A stretch of DNA of 41,556 nucleotides from Bacteroidaceae bacterium. Lineage in GTDB: Bacteria; Bacteroidota; Bacteroidia; Bacteroidales; Bacteroidaceae. Location of the stretch: NCBI GenBank assembly GCA_017448965.1, contig JAFSKK010000012.1, positions 1 to 41,556 of the forward strand, given 5' to 3'. The notes under the pieces are model-generated. The model had not been told where the DNA came from. It saw nothing but the letters and a program-made list of their open reading frames with translations, and did not search any database. The position numbers and the translations under genes were made by a program. Below are positions 33,501 to 41,556 of this stretch, one piece after another. The stretch's first letter is position 1; every line of letters begins with the position of its first letter.

Positions 33501-33851
33501 GGAAACGAAGCCACCACCTACACCCTGAACAACTACTACACCCAATCCGTTGGCGACTACCGTTCCGGCACAGTCGTCTATACGTTGCCCACTCTTTCTG
33601 CAGGCAAACATTCGCTGGTTGTCCGTGCCTTCGACACCCTCAACAACTTAGGCGAAGAGTCTTACTCCTTCGAAGTAGTGACAGGTCTCACCCAACTGTA
33701 TGACATCTACGACATGTCAGGTCGGAAAGTGTACAGCAGCACAGAGCGTACACCCTCACTTCCCAAGGGCATCTACATCCGCCACACACGCCTCACCTCT
33801 CCGAAGGGCGACATCACCACATCGTCAGAAAAGTTCATCATCACACAATAA
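30600..33851 (+). CDS. porU: Type IX secretion sortase PorU (C25 family)
   Basis: Surface cysteine protease that removes the C-terminal sorting domain of type IX cargo and joins the cargo to anionic LPS. The 1083 residues have a signal peptide (about 1-21, ending GANA), a beta-rich N-domain, and a gingipain-like C25 domain with YTGHGAAY (His633) and ITAACDVTPF (Cys666) as the catalytic pair. A long C-terminal region of Ig-like beta domains ends in a sorting-tail-like stretch (YDMSGRKVYSS, LPKGIYI). The order porU-porV is the same as in Porphyromonas gingivalis. No frameshift is seen. Function by homology is well supported. Confidence 0.93.
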   Translation: MMRRLYTLLFMLLTLALGANAQSRYAEHSKLASGKWVKIRVADEGVYQISSATLKSMGFSNPDKVCLYGYNLPMLPETNLEELDDDLTELPLFRKTDGTLLFYSCGTIQWTRKNASSAFTHSNNPYSNYVYYFLTETSGTPATFEQTGTETTMEATQTSYLAHVLYEQDAFSFINAGRMFFDSYDFANGATKTYKLNFDAPASGDVTLDVQFAASSSSSLNVSVGSNTLGTLSISEPASYSTMTLASRSFTLYDQTASSLDVTLRHVRTTSMKGHLDYIRATYETPLSLTGKNYMVFTATQDNTAAFQLQGVDNATRIWNITNNVPTEQVGTRSGSTFKAVAYGIENKYVAVNTNATFPSPQVVGTVANQDLHALDSINLLIIVPANGKLTAQAQRLADAHTSIDGIKCAVVRADQVYNEFSSGAPDATAYRRMMKMFYDKQYTASPLTGTEKGSLNLLLFGNCMWDNRFVTSGLSSKSQDDYLLAYESMNSWSHTDSYVAEEYFTLLADGKGVSPLKEKPDCGVGRLPLSTETEAKNVVDKIITYMQNLNAGAWKNTICLMADDDKTIIHMEDAENVLSNTESLFPDYHYKRIYWDAYERTQSATGNSYPDVYAEINKVMEEGALIMDYTGHGAAYTLSHEQVLTTPDFQKWTSPRIPVWITAACDVTPFDMNTENLGCEAILNKQGAAVAFIGTARTVYSSPNRIINRNFMSHVLATKNNGEHFTIGEALAQAKADIVGSKSYYSKIDTINKAHFVLLGDPALKLITPTYKVKIDKFNGQSVDAENPPTISAGETITVEGHIVDAQGEPATNFDGTVSPTVYDSEEHIVGNNNMGIEEVFEYDDRTRVLYAGTDSVKAGTFKFTFPVPLDINYSDESGLIVLYAINTEKTLEANGKFEDFLVGGTATEEITDTEGPSIATFSDGQNVANISYTSETPTLRIELSDESGINTTGNGLGHDIVAIIDGNEATTYTLNNYYTQSVGDYRSGTVVYTLPTLSAGKHSLVVRAFDTLNNLGEESYSFEVVTGLTQLYDIYDMSGRKVYSSTERTPSLPKGIYIRHTRLTSPKGDITTSSEKFIITQ

Positions 33852-33940
33852 AGCACCCCTTCTCTCGTTTCTATAAGAGGCTGCCCAAAATCCTTTGAAC
33901 ATCCCGATTTTCGGCATCCTCTCAAAAACTCAACAATAAG

Positions 33941-35152
33941 ATGAAGAAAACGCTATTCATACTCACCTTCCTTGTCCTTGCCCTTTCGGCAAGCGCACAG
34001 GACGTGAAGAACCAACTGAACCCCGTCTATCACGGAGTCACCTCATTGGCCATCGCCCCCGATGCACGTGCTGGCGGTATGGGTGACATCGGTGCCGCTA
34101 CCGACCCCGACGTGAACTCGCAGTATTGGAATCCCGCCAAATACCCCTTCTGCATCAGTCGCTCAGGTGTGTCACTCAACTACACACCTTGGCTCCGTCA
34201 ACTCGTCAACGACATCGACCTCGCCAACATAACAGGCTACTACCGTTTGGGCGACTACGATGCTCTCTCTGGTTCTCTTCGCTATTTCTCTCTGGGCGAA
34301 GTGTGGACTGAAGATGAGACCACATCGTTCAAGCCCTACGAGATGGCGGTCGATCTGGCCTACTCGCGCATGCTCTCCGAAACCTTTTCGGCAGGTGTGG
34401 CACTCCGCTACATCTACTCCGACTTGGCCTATCGTGGCGAAGGCGACGACGAGATGCGCCCCGGTTCAGCCTTTGCTGCCGACATCGCCCTCTATCACAA
34501 CGGCTACCTCAACCTCGGTGGCCATGAGAGCCAACTCGGGTGGGGTCTCAACGTCTCCAACATCGGTTCCAAGATTTCTTACGACGAGGGCAACACCTCC
34601 GAGTTCCTTCCCACCAACCTGCGTCTTGGTGCATCGCTGCTCGTGCCATTCGACGAATACAACACCCTGACCATCGCAGCCGATGCCAACAAACTGCTGG
34701 TGCCCACACGCCCCACGATGGAGCAGTATCTGGCCACTTTGCCCGAAGACCAGCGCGAACTGGAGAAAGAAAACTACGGTGCTTATCGTACCTGGCTCGA
34801 AGGTGAGGGCTACTACAATGTCTCGCCCATCTCTGGTATCTTCAAGTCCTTCCACGATGCGCCAAACGGAGCCAAGGAAGAGTTTCAGGAAATCCAGTGG
34901 AGTGTCGGTCTCGAATATGCTTACAACAACCAGTTCTTCCTCCGTGGAGGTTATCACTACGAGCACCCCAACAAGGGTAATCGCCAATACTATACGGTCG
35001 GTGCTGGTTTCAAGATGAATGTCTTCTCACTCGATGCCTCCTACGTCATCTCCACCGCCCAAAGCAACCCACTCGACCAGACCCTCCGCTTCTCCCTTGC
35101 CTTCGACATGGACGGCATCGGCGACCTGCTGGGCAAGAAACGCAGAAGATAA
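33941..35152 (+). CDS. porV: Type IX secretion outer-membrane protein PorV
   Basis: Outer-membrane beta-barrel that shuttles cargo from the translocon to PorU. The 403 residues have a signal peptide (about 1-19, ending SASAQ). The conserved start of the mature protein is SLAIAPDARAGGMGDIGAA, then SQYWNPAK, and strands of a FadL-like barrel follow. It lies 89 bases after porU, with no -7 box seen between them. Together they make the attachment part of type IX secretion; other por genes are outside the window. Confidence 0.93.
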   Translation: MKKTLFILTFLVLALSASAQDVKNQLNPVYHGVTSLAIAPDARAGGMGDIGAATDPDVNSQYWNPAKYPFCISRSGVSLNYTPWLRQLVNDIDLANITGYYRLGDYDALSGSLRYFSLGEVWTEDETTSFKPYEMAVDLAYSRMLSETFSAGVALRYIYSDLAYRGEGDDEMRPGSAFAADIALYHNGYLNLGGHESQLGWGLNVSNIGSKISYDEGNTSEFLPTNLRLGASLLVPFDEYNTLTIAADANKLLVPTRPTMEQYLATLPEDQRELEKENYGAYRTWLEGEGYYNVSPISGIFKSFHDAPNGAKEEFQEIQWSVGLEYAYNNQFFLRGGYHYEHPNKGNRQYYTVGAGFKMNVFSLDASYVISTAQSNPLDQTLRFSLAFDMDGIGDLLGKKRRR

Positions 35153-35163
35153 AGTTATTGACC

Positions 35164-35261
35164 ATTTGACGATTTACTATTTACCATTTCTATCTTGATT
35201 GGACTATATGACTCATTAGCCATTTGGAATGATCAATTGCAAAATAACAAAATCGTCAAAT
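35164..35261. repeat. A/T-rich repeat region with 12-base inverted arms before ispF
   Basis: ATTTGACGATTT (35164-35175) and AAATCGTCAAAT (35250-35261) are perfect inverted arms about 75 bases apart. The right side continues into AAATTGTAAATT-like units that run through 35295, across the ispF start. It may belong to the same A/T repeat family as 11698-11797 and 28405-28436. Confidence 0.6.
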
Positions 35262-35278
35262 AAATTGTAAATTATAAA

Positions 35279-35767
35279 TTGTCAAATTGTAAATTTAAAA
35301 TCGGTTTTGGCTTCGATGTGCACCAGTTAGTGGAAGGTCGTGACCTTTGGCTTGGCGGCATCAAGATTGAGCACACCCTCGGTCTGCTCGGTCACTCCGA
35401 CGCAGATGTGCTCATCCATGCCATCTGCGATGCCATCCTGGGTGCCGCCAACATGCGTGACATCGGCTACCATTTTCCCCCCAAGAAGGGCAATGAGTTT
35501 GAGAACATCGACTCCAAGATACTCCTGAAGAAGACTCTCGACATCGTAGCAGAGAAAGGCTACACCATCGGCAACATCGACTGCACCATCTGTGCCGAAC
35601 GTCCCAAACTCAATCCTCATATTCCCCAGATGCAGCAAACCCTTGCCGAGGTGATGGGCATCGACCCCGACGACATCTCCATCAAGGCCACCACCACCGA
35701 GAAACTCGGCTTCACGGGTCGTGAAGAAGGTATCAGCGCCTATGCCGTGGTGCTGCTGCAGAAATAA
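35279..35767 (+). CDS. ispF: 2-C-methyl-D-erythritol 2,4-cyclodiphosphate synthase
   Basis: Fifth step of the MEP isoprenoid pathway. The trimeric enzyme binds zinc through DVH and a late His; here GFGFDVHQL, GLLGHSDADVLIHAICDAILGAA and KATTTEKLGFTGREEGI are all intact. There is no ATG: the best start is TTG at 35279, giving 162 residues with a four-residue lead (LSNC) before KFKIGFGFDVH. The expected initiator position, just before KFKIG, is TGT. The repeat region upstream runs through this start, so the N-terminus may have been rebuilt by repeat insertion. A strong terminator follows. Confidence 0.93.
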   Translation: MSNCKFKIGFGFDVHQLVEGRDLWLGGIKIEHTLGLLGHSDADVLIHAICDAILGAANMRDIGYHFPPKKGNEFENIDSKILLKKTLDIVAEKGYTIGNIDCTICAERPKLNPHIPQMQQTLAEVMGIDPDDISIKATTTEKLGFTGREEGISAYAVVLLQK

Positions 35768-35775
35768 ATCAAAAC

Positions 35776-35820
35776 AAAAAAGGTTCGCCAAGTAATCCTT
35801 TGGCGAACCTTTTTTGTTTT
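35776..35820 (+). terminator. Terminator after ispF
   Basis: AAAAAAGGTTCGCCAA (35776-35791), loop GTAATCCT, TTGGCGAACCTTTTTT (35800-35815). Perfect 16-base arms including the A- and T-runs. Confidence 0.92.
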
Positions 35821-35948
35821 TAGCCGAATGTGATACGTTAAAAAAACATAATCTCATCATGTGCCATTAGACTTTTCGGAAACAACGGAGTCAAATAGTT
35901 TATAAAGAGAGTGACACCCATTTTTTAACTGATGAAAACACGACATAA

Positions 35949-38839
35949 ATGAGAATATTTTTGCTATCGTTGCTGCTGGGTGCAGCGACGCTTTGTGCTA
36001 TGGCACAGGAATCACGACGGAATTTCACTATCAATGGGTTTCTGACAGATGTGGACTCGAAGGAGCCGATGGAGCATGTCACCGTTCAGCTGTTTGCTGT
36101 AGCTGACAGTACCTTCGTGGGAGGAACCATCTCAAACGAACGAGGAAACTTCTCTGTGGATGTGCCCACTGTCGGCACCTTCCGACTGAGGATATCCTTT
36201 GTAGGTTATCAGACAATTGAGCGCGAAGTGACATTGAGACGCGCACAGAATCTGGACTTGGGGAACATCCGTATGGTACAGGATGATCGTCTGCTGAAAG
36301 AGGCGGTGGTGTCGGCAAATGTGGCACAGGTGGTGGTGAAGAAGGACACCTTGCTCTATAACCCAGAAGCATTCCGCACACCAGAAGGCTCGGCAGTGGA
36401 GGAACTGATTAAACGGTTGCCAGGAGCAGATATCGATGAGGATGGCAATATCACCATCAATGGTAAGGTGGTGAAGAAGATTCTGGTGGACGGCAAAGAG
36501 TTCTTGCTAGGCGATATTGAGACCGCCTTGAAGAACATCCCAGTGAGCATCATCCAGAACGTGAAATACTACGACCAGCAGAGTGACCAGTCACGCATCA
36601 CTGGCATTGATGACGGAGAGAAGGAAACGGTGCTGGACTTCACCATCAAGAAGGGCATGAATCGTGGATACATGACTAACTTCGATATCGCAGGAGGTAC
36701 GGAAGACCGTTATGCCATGCGAGGAACGGGCAGCAGCTTCACGGACAAGACACGCATCATGATCATGGGTAATGCCAACAACAAGGAGGAGAATGCAGGA
36801 TGGTGGAACCGTCGAGGATTGAACATCAACAAGATGTTGAGTGGCAACTTGAACTATGATGATGACAAAAAGTTGAAGGTGGACTTGAGTGTGCGCTGGA
36901 ACCATCGCAATGGCGATAACCGTAATGAAAATGCCAGTGAGAATTTCTATAGCCAGGATTACCGCACGTTCTCCAATAGCACTTCCGTAAACTTGACGCG
37001 CAGCAATAACTGGAATGGCAACCTGCGTGTGGAGTGGAAGCCCGATACTTTGAGTAACATCATGCTGCGTGCCAATGGTTCAATGGGCACCAACGATGGA
37101 ACGACAACTTCCCTTTCTGCCACTTACAGCGATGACCCCTATCTTTATACAACGGATCCGCTAACTGACGATGCCATCAACTTGATGAATCATCAGAAAC
37201 TGGCTGTGAACAGAAACGACCAAGCGAATCTCAGCTATGGACGCAACAGAAATATATGGGGAATGTTGCAGTTCTATCGCCGATTGAATCCAAAGGGTAG
37301 AAACATCATGCTCCGTGTAGAGGGAAGTGCTGGGGACAATCGTCAGAAAAATGCCTCAAACAACGAGGTGCACTTGTTCCTTAAGCAGAATCAGGCAGGT
37401 CAGGACTCAACTTATTATACCGCTCGATACAACGAAACACCCAGCGATAACAAAGGGTATGTGCTGAGAACAAACTATACGGAGCCGCTTTGGAAAGGGG
37501 CTCATCTGACAGCAAGCTACGAACTGCGTTACAACCAGAACAAGAGCGACCGTCAGACGTTCGACTTCAGCCATGAGGCAACCGATGTCTTTGCCGGCAT
37601 CGTGCCTGCCTATCGGGATTGGGATTCTTGGTTGGGACCCAACTCTGCTTTTGCCGCTTTGGGTGCTCCTATGGAAGACTTCCTCGACAAAAATCTCAGC
37701 CGTTATTCTGAATACAAAAACTACACCCACAACATCCGTCTGACCCTGCGTCATCGTGAGGAGAAATTTGACTACAACATTGGTGTGCTGCTGCAACCTC
37801 AGCGTTCCAACTTCATTCAGGACTATCGGGGCAAGTACGTGGACACCATCCGTACGGTGACGAATTTCACACCTACTTTCAACTTCCGTTATAAGTTCAG
37901 CGACCAGAGCAACTTCCGTGTACAATATCGTGGTGACACCCGTCAGCCAGACATCACACAGTTGCTCGACATCACAGACGACTCCAACCCGCTCTACATC
38001 ACGCAGGGAAATCCAGGATTGAAGCCCCAGTTCACCAACACACTCAATCTTTATTACAACAATTATATCGCCAAGTGGAAACGCTCCATTGTGGTCTATG
38101 CCAACTATCGCCACATCCGCAACAGCATCTCCAATCTCGTGCGCTACAATACCGAAACGGGTGGGAGCACCTCACGTCCAGAGAACATCAACGGCAACTG
38201 GAATGCCGACGGTGGTTTCACGTTCAATACAGCTGTTGACACATTAGGACGTTGGAATATCGGTACAGACACCCGTGCACGTTACAAAACTATGTGAGTT
38301 ATGTGGCACAGCAGAAGGCGGATGCCCAGAAGAACACCACCCGTTCCACAAACCTGAATCAGCGACTCAACGTCAGCTTCCGCAATTCTTGGCTCGAAGT
38401 GACGCTGGATGGTAATGTGAACTATCAGCATACCCGCAACGAACTGCAACCCAATGCCAACCTCGACACCTGGCAGTTCAGCTATGGTGGTCAGATGCTC
38501 ATTCGTTTCCCCTTGGGTTTCGAGTTCAGCACCAACCTGCGTGAGCATAGCCGACGGGGATATAATGACCCATCGATGAACACGAACGAGCTTATCTGGA
38601 ACGGTCAGATATCCAAGACATTCCTCCGAAGCAAAACCCTCGTGGTGGCGCTCAATTTCTATGACCTCCTGCAAGAGCAGAGCAACTACGAGCGATGGGT
38701 GGGAGCAACCAGCCGAAGCGATACCCGTTACAACAGCATCAACTCCTACGCGATGCTGCATGTACGTTATCGTCTCAACGTGTTTGGCGGCAAGGTGGAC
38801 TCAGAAGGACGCTACGACAAGAAATGGGGCGGAAGATAG
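35949..38839 (+). pseudogene. TonB-receptor-like outer-membrane barrel protein, broken by a frameshift
   Basis: The first frame runs 35949-38297 (782 residues). It has a signal peptide (ending CAMAQ), a carboxypeptidase-regulatory-like domain (about 27-110: GFLTDVDSKEPMEHVTVQLF, then FVGYQTIER), a plug-like part (VVKKDTLLYNPEAFRTPEGS, IKRLPGADID, KILVDGKEFLLGD) and most of an OMP_b-brl_3 barrel. It then stops at RARYKTM. The barrel carries on in the +2 frame from about 38285 (QNYVSYVAQQ) to 38839. Adding one A to the AAAA run at 38286-38289 gives KNYVSYV and one continuous frame of 963 codons. Reading error, true loss or slipped-strand switching are all possible. It is otherwise intact, so the change would be recent. 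Substrate unknown; no SusD partner is adjacent. Confidence 0.88.
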
Positions 38840-38871
38840 GCAATGAAATTTGAAATTGACAAGGTATCGTC

Positions 38872-38898
38872 TTTAACTCCTTTAACTTCTTTAACTCC
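38872..38898 (+). repeat. TTTAACTCC triplicate repeat
   Basis: TTTAACTCC, TTTAACTTC, TTTAACTCC in tandem, 15 bases before the alcohol dehydrogenase ATG. Another nine-base-period array in a short spacer, like that at 10731-10772. Confidence 0.6.
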
Positions 38899-38912
38899 TA
38901 ACAAATAAAAAC

Positions 38913-40097
38913 ATGAAGGACTTTAATTACTACGCGCCGACCGAAGTGGTGTTCGGCAAAGAATCAGAGGAGCAGGTGGCTCGTCTGGTGAAGAAGTATG
39001 GTGGCACGAAGGTGCTGGTGCATTATGGTGGGCAGAGTGCCATTCGTTCAGGACTCTTGGTCAAGATTTGCAATCTTCTCCAGGAAGCAGGCATTGAATA
39101 TGTGAAATTAGGCGGTGTGGTGCCCAATCCGCGACTCTCATTGGCTCAGAAGGGCATTGAGTTGTGTCGTCAGGAGGGTGTTGACTTCATCTTGGCTGTA
39201 GGTGGCGGCAGTGTCATCGACTCGTGCAAGTGCATCGCTTATGGTGTGCCTTACGAGGGCAATGTGTGGGACTTCTATCTGGGTAAAGCCAAACCGACGG
39301 CGATGTTGCCTTTGGCTGCAGTATTGACGATTCCTGCTGCAGGCAGTGAGATGAGTGAATCCAGCGTCATCACGAACGAGGAGGGTGATGTGAAGTTGGG
39401 CTATTCCAACAACCTGTCTCGTCCTAAGTTTGCCATCATGAATCCTTGTCGCACGTTCACTCTGCCTCCTTATCAGACAGCAGCAGGTGTGACGGACATG
39501 ATGATGCACACGATGGAACGCTACTTCACGAAGGATGATGATATGGATTTGACCACCGACCTTGCTGAGGCGATGCTGCGCAGCATGAAGAACGCCATCT
39601 TTGCCGTGCTCAAGAATCCAGAAGATTACCGTTATCGTGCCCAGATCATGTGGGGCGGCAGCTTAATGCACAACGGCTTGACGGGCTGTGGAGTGGAAGA
39701 AGATTGGGCGACCCACCAGTTGGAACATGAACTCAGTGGTATGTTCGATGTGACACATGGTGCAGGTTTGGCGGCGATGTGGCCAAGTTGGGCACGTTAT
39801 GTGATGCACGAGAACTTGAGCCGTTTCGTGCGCTTTGCCGTCAATGTGATGGATGTTCCCAACGACTTCACCGATCCTGAGGGTACGGCGCTGAAGGGCA
39901 TTGAGGCGATGGAGCGTTTCTATCATGCCATCGGGATGCCCATCAACATCAAGGAGCTCATCGGACGCGACATCACCGATGCGGAGATCAAGGAGATGAC
40001 CCGCAAGTGCAGCCGTGACTACCAAAGAACCTGTGGTGGACTGAAGGTGCTGAAGGCAGAAGATATGCAAGCAATCTATCAAATGGCAAGAGGATGA
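38913..40097 (+). CDS. Iron-containing alcohol dehydrogenase (YqhD/BdhA-like)
   Basis: Group III NAD(P)-dependent alcohol or aldehyde dehydrogenase. The 394 residues have the nucleotide-binding GGGS (VGGGSVIDSCK, about 97-106) and the metal ligands Asp195 and His199 (TDMMMHTMERY), His268 and His282 (HQLEHELSGMFDVTHGAGLA). The sequence is closest in pattern to butanol dehydrogenases and YqhD, which reduce aldehydes using NADPH or NADH; cofactor and substrate are not determined here. It overlaps the next gene by four bases (ATGA), so the two are translationally coupled. Confidence 0.92.
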   Translation: MKDFNYYAPTEVVFGKESEEQVARLVKKYGGTKVLVHYGGQSAIRSGLLVKICNLLQEAGIEYVKLGGVVPNPRLSLAQKGIELCRQEGVDFILAVGGGSVIDSCKCIAYGVPYEGNVWDFYLGKAKPTAMLPLAAVLTIPAAGSEMSESSVITNEEGDVKLGYSNNLSRPKFAIMNPCRTFTLPPYQTAAGVTDMMMHTMERYFTKDDDMDLTTDLAEAMLRSMKNAIFAVLKNPEDYRYRAQIMWGGSLMHNGLTGCGVEEDWATHQLEHELSGMFDVTHGAGLAAMWPSWARYVMHENLSRFVRFAVNVMDVPNDFTDPEGTALKGIEAMERFYHAIGMPINIKELIGRDITDAEIKEMTRKCSRDYQRTCGGLKVLKAEDMQAIYQMARG

Positions 40098-41251
40098 AAA
40101 AGTTCATGATTTATCTATGCTGCAGCCTGATGGCGATGAGCAGTATCGCTCAGCAGCAGCTGGGGCAGCGTCCCCGTGTTCAGTCACCCGTGGTGAATGC
40201 TGATGGTACGGTGACTTTCAATTTCTACGACCCATCAGCGCAACGAGTGATGGTCAGTGGCGACTTCGACGAAACCCGCAACCGCCGCTTGGAGATGACG
40301 AAGCAGGAAAATGGTGTCTGGACGGCGACAACCAGCGCCTTGAATCCCGAGTTGTATTCATACAGCATCTCGGTGGACGGTCAACGATTCATCGATCCTG
40401 CCAACAGCTATGTCAATCGCGACATCTCGACGCTGAGCAACATCTTCATCGTGACTAAGTCCGCTGATGACAAGGGACACCTCTATTCCGTCAACAACGT
40501 GCCACACGGCACCCTGAGCCGCGTGTGGTATGACAGCCCCACCCTCGGTCAGCAACGTCGCATGACGGTCTATCTTCCTGCGGCCTACGACGGCAAGAAG
40601 GCCTTCCCTGTGATGTATCTGCTGCATGGACACGGTGGCGATGAAACCGCATGGGGTGACCTCGGTCGTGCTTCCCAGATTATGGACAACCTCATCGCCG
40701 AGGGCAAGTGTGTGCCGATGATTGTGGTGATGCCGAATGGTAACCCCACCTGCAATGCTGCTCCTGGTTGGTGGCACGAAGGCATGTACACCCCCGATGG
40801 CAATGCCTTCAACCAGCGTGGTGCCAAGGCGACGATGGAGGAGAGTTTCATGGACATCGTGAACTTTGTGGACAGCCACTACAAGACCCTCAAAAAACGT
40901 TCAGCACGCGCGGTGACAGGACTCTCAATGGGCGGGGGGCACACCTTCGGCATCTCCCGGCTCTATCCCGACACTTTCGACTACTATGGCTTGCAGTCAG
41001 CAGCAGCACGCATGCAGCAGAACGATACGAAGTTTGATGAGCAGATGGCTCGCCTCTTCGCCTCCAAGCCCAAACTCTACTGGATTGCCATCGGCAAGGA
41101 CGATTTTCTCATGCAGATGAACACCCAACTGCGGCAATATCTGGATGAGCATAACTACAAATATGAGTATTACGAGAATGATGGTGGACACATCTGGCGC
41201 AACTGGCGTATCTACCTCACCCTATTTGCCCAGAAAATCTTCAAGGAGTAA
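40094..41251 (+). CDS. Secreted CE1-like esterase with N-terminal Ig-like/CBM48 domain
   Basis: An exported alpha/beta hydrolase, likely acting on acyl groups of plant polysaccharides such as feruloyl or acetyl esters. A signal peptide (about 1-19, ending SSIAQ) precedes an E-set/CBM48-like domain (about 28-120: DGTVTFNFYDPSAQRVMVSGDF). An esterase_D domain follows with the nucleophile elbow TGLSMGGG (Ser278) and the late His366 in DGGHIWRNW; the YLLHGHGGDETAW oxyanion region is present. Length (385) is normal. It shares an operon with the alcohol dehydrogenase. A short hairpin (AGGATG/CATCCT, 41260-41284) follows without a T-run. Substrate is inference. Confidence 0.88.
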   Translation: MKKFMIYLCCSLMAMSSIAQQQLGQRPRVQSPVVNADGTVTFNFYDPSAQRVMVSGDFDETRNRRLEMTKQENGVWTATTSALNPELYSYSISVDGQRFIDPANSYVNRDISTLSNIFIVTKSADDKGHLYSVNNVPHGTLSRVWYDSPTLGQQRRMTVYLPAAYDGKKAFPVMYLLHGHGGDETAWGDLGRASQIMDNLIAEGKCVPMIVVMPNGNPTCNAAPGWWHEGMYTPDGNAFNQRGAKATMEESFMDIVNFVDSHYKTLKKRSARAVTGLSMGGGHTFGISRLYPDTFDYYGLQSAAARMQQNDTKFDEQMARLFASKPKLYWIAIGKDDFLMQMNTQLRQYLDEHNYKYEYYENDGGHIWRNWRIYLTLFAQKIFKE

Positions 41252-41307
41252 ACAAAAACAGGATGTTGTACAACACACCATCCTCTACAAGAAAAATCCC
41301 AAAGTCG

Positions 41308-41393
41308 TTCATAACTTACGGATAATTATTCATAAGTTACGGATAATTATTCATAACTTATGAACAAATATTCATAACTTATGAACGACTTCG
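41308..41393. repeat. 21-base modular repeat, copy B
   Basis: Same units as copy A but in order a-a-b (41308-41328, 41329-41349, 41350-41370), then the identical 23-base closing unit (41371-41393). The outer edges AAGTCGTTCATAA and TTATGAACGACTT are inverted repeats. Copy A has a diverged left edge. Confidence 0.9.
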
Positions 41394-41418
41394 ATCCCTC
41401 CAGTGAGGAAGAGGCAAA

Positions 41419-41456
41419 AGAGGGTGTGTCAAAATAGGCACATCCTCTTTTTTTCT
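41419..41456. terminator. Bidirectional terminator near the right edge
   Basis: AAGAGGGTGTG and CACATCCTCTT arms (one mismatch) around a TCAAAATAGG loop, followed by TTTTTTTCTTTTT on the plus strand and TTTTGCCTCTT on the minus strand. It would serve the esterase transcript on one side and a minus-strand gene at the right edge on the other. Confidence 0.7.
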
Positions 41457-41488
41457 TTTTGCATTGAGGCATTCCGATAGATCTTTCG

Positions 41489-41556
41489 TTATGCAGCAAT
41501 TTTCATGATTCCTGTCTTGTAATGCCTCTGTAAGTCCCCAATAAGCATATACGAGG
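41489..41556 (-). CDS. Possible 3' end of a minus-strand gene cut by the window
   Basis: The last 21 codons before a TAA read SYMLIGDLQRHYKTGIMKIAA, which has ordinary protein character, and the terminator at 41419-41456 follows at a normal distance. A second minus-strand frame is also open across this stretch, so the reading frame is not settled. A transposase end is one guess; nothing here proves it. Confidence 0.3.
   Translation of the reverse strand, partial: SYMLIGDLQRHYKTGIMKIAA

Noticed and set aside
37407-38114. 235-codon minus-strand ORF
   Set aside because: Shadow of the outer-membrane barrel gene; that strand's product shows no domain and the barrel motifs on the plus strand are clear.
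41393-41556. Long minus-strand frame open across the right edge
   Set aside because: It runs through the terminator and into the repeat, so it is probably open by chance. The shorter frame ending at 41489 is more plausible, though weak.

Overview
The window looks like a chromosomal segment of a Prevotella-like member of the Bacteroidales. Four things point that way. Many genes are preceded by the Bacteroidetes -7 box TAnnTTTG, sometimes with a TTTG box about 20 bases upstream. Starts lack Shine-Dalgarno sequences and sit in A-rich leaders. The window holds a type IX secretion pair (porU-porV) and several exported proteins with type IX-like C-terminal tails. The housekeeping gene order (rplM-rpsI-rpsB-tsf, dxr-rseP) also fits. 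Genus-level placement is inference.

Left part (1-9.5 kb, mostly accessory or cell-surface). A promoter at the left edge reads out of the window. Then come a secreted dipeptidyl peptidase IV, an AAA/DUF4143-type ATPase with an operator-like repeat, an orphan Ig-like repeat protein beside a 21-base modular repeat, two tandem DUF4230 proteins, a TIGR01212-type radical SAM protein, and a secreted CotH-kinase/ricin-lectin protein.

Centre (9.5-24.1 kb, mostly housekeeping). rplM-rpsI-rpsB-tsf sit behind a long structured leader. They are followed by a small coiled-coil lipoprotein gene facing them, the CCA-adding enzyme, a GH105/GH88 unsaturated glycosyl hydrolase, lpxK, thiL, nagB, the minus-strand pair yicC-gmk, and the plus-strand run tsaB-DUF4290-murA-rimM. 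yicC and tsaB diverge from one perfectly palindromic double promoter.

Right part (24.1-41.6 kb). A BspA-like surface protein is followed by a 63-residue peptide gene. After a 624-base spacer with a striking 37-bp inverted repeat come dxr, rseP, a FAH-family hydrolase, porU, porV and ispF. A TonB-receptor-like outer-membrane barrel gene is broken by a single-base frameshift. An iron alcohol dehydrogenase and a CE1-like esterase form a two-gene operon. The window ends in a second copy of the 21-base modular repeat, a terminator, and perhaps the last codons of a minus-strand gene.

Working together: porU and porV are core type IX secretion parts, and the CotH/ricin protein and the BspA-like protein have tails that make them candidate cargo. 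dxr and ispF belong to the same isoprenoid pathway. lpxK, murA and nagB serve the envelope and amino-sugar metabolism. No tRNA, rRNA, CRISPR array, intact insertion sequence or intact prophage was seen. No clearly new multi-gene system was found. The best leads are the intergenic repeat families, the small peptide gene and the frameshifted barrel.
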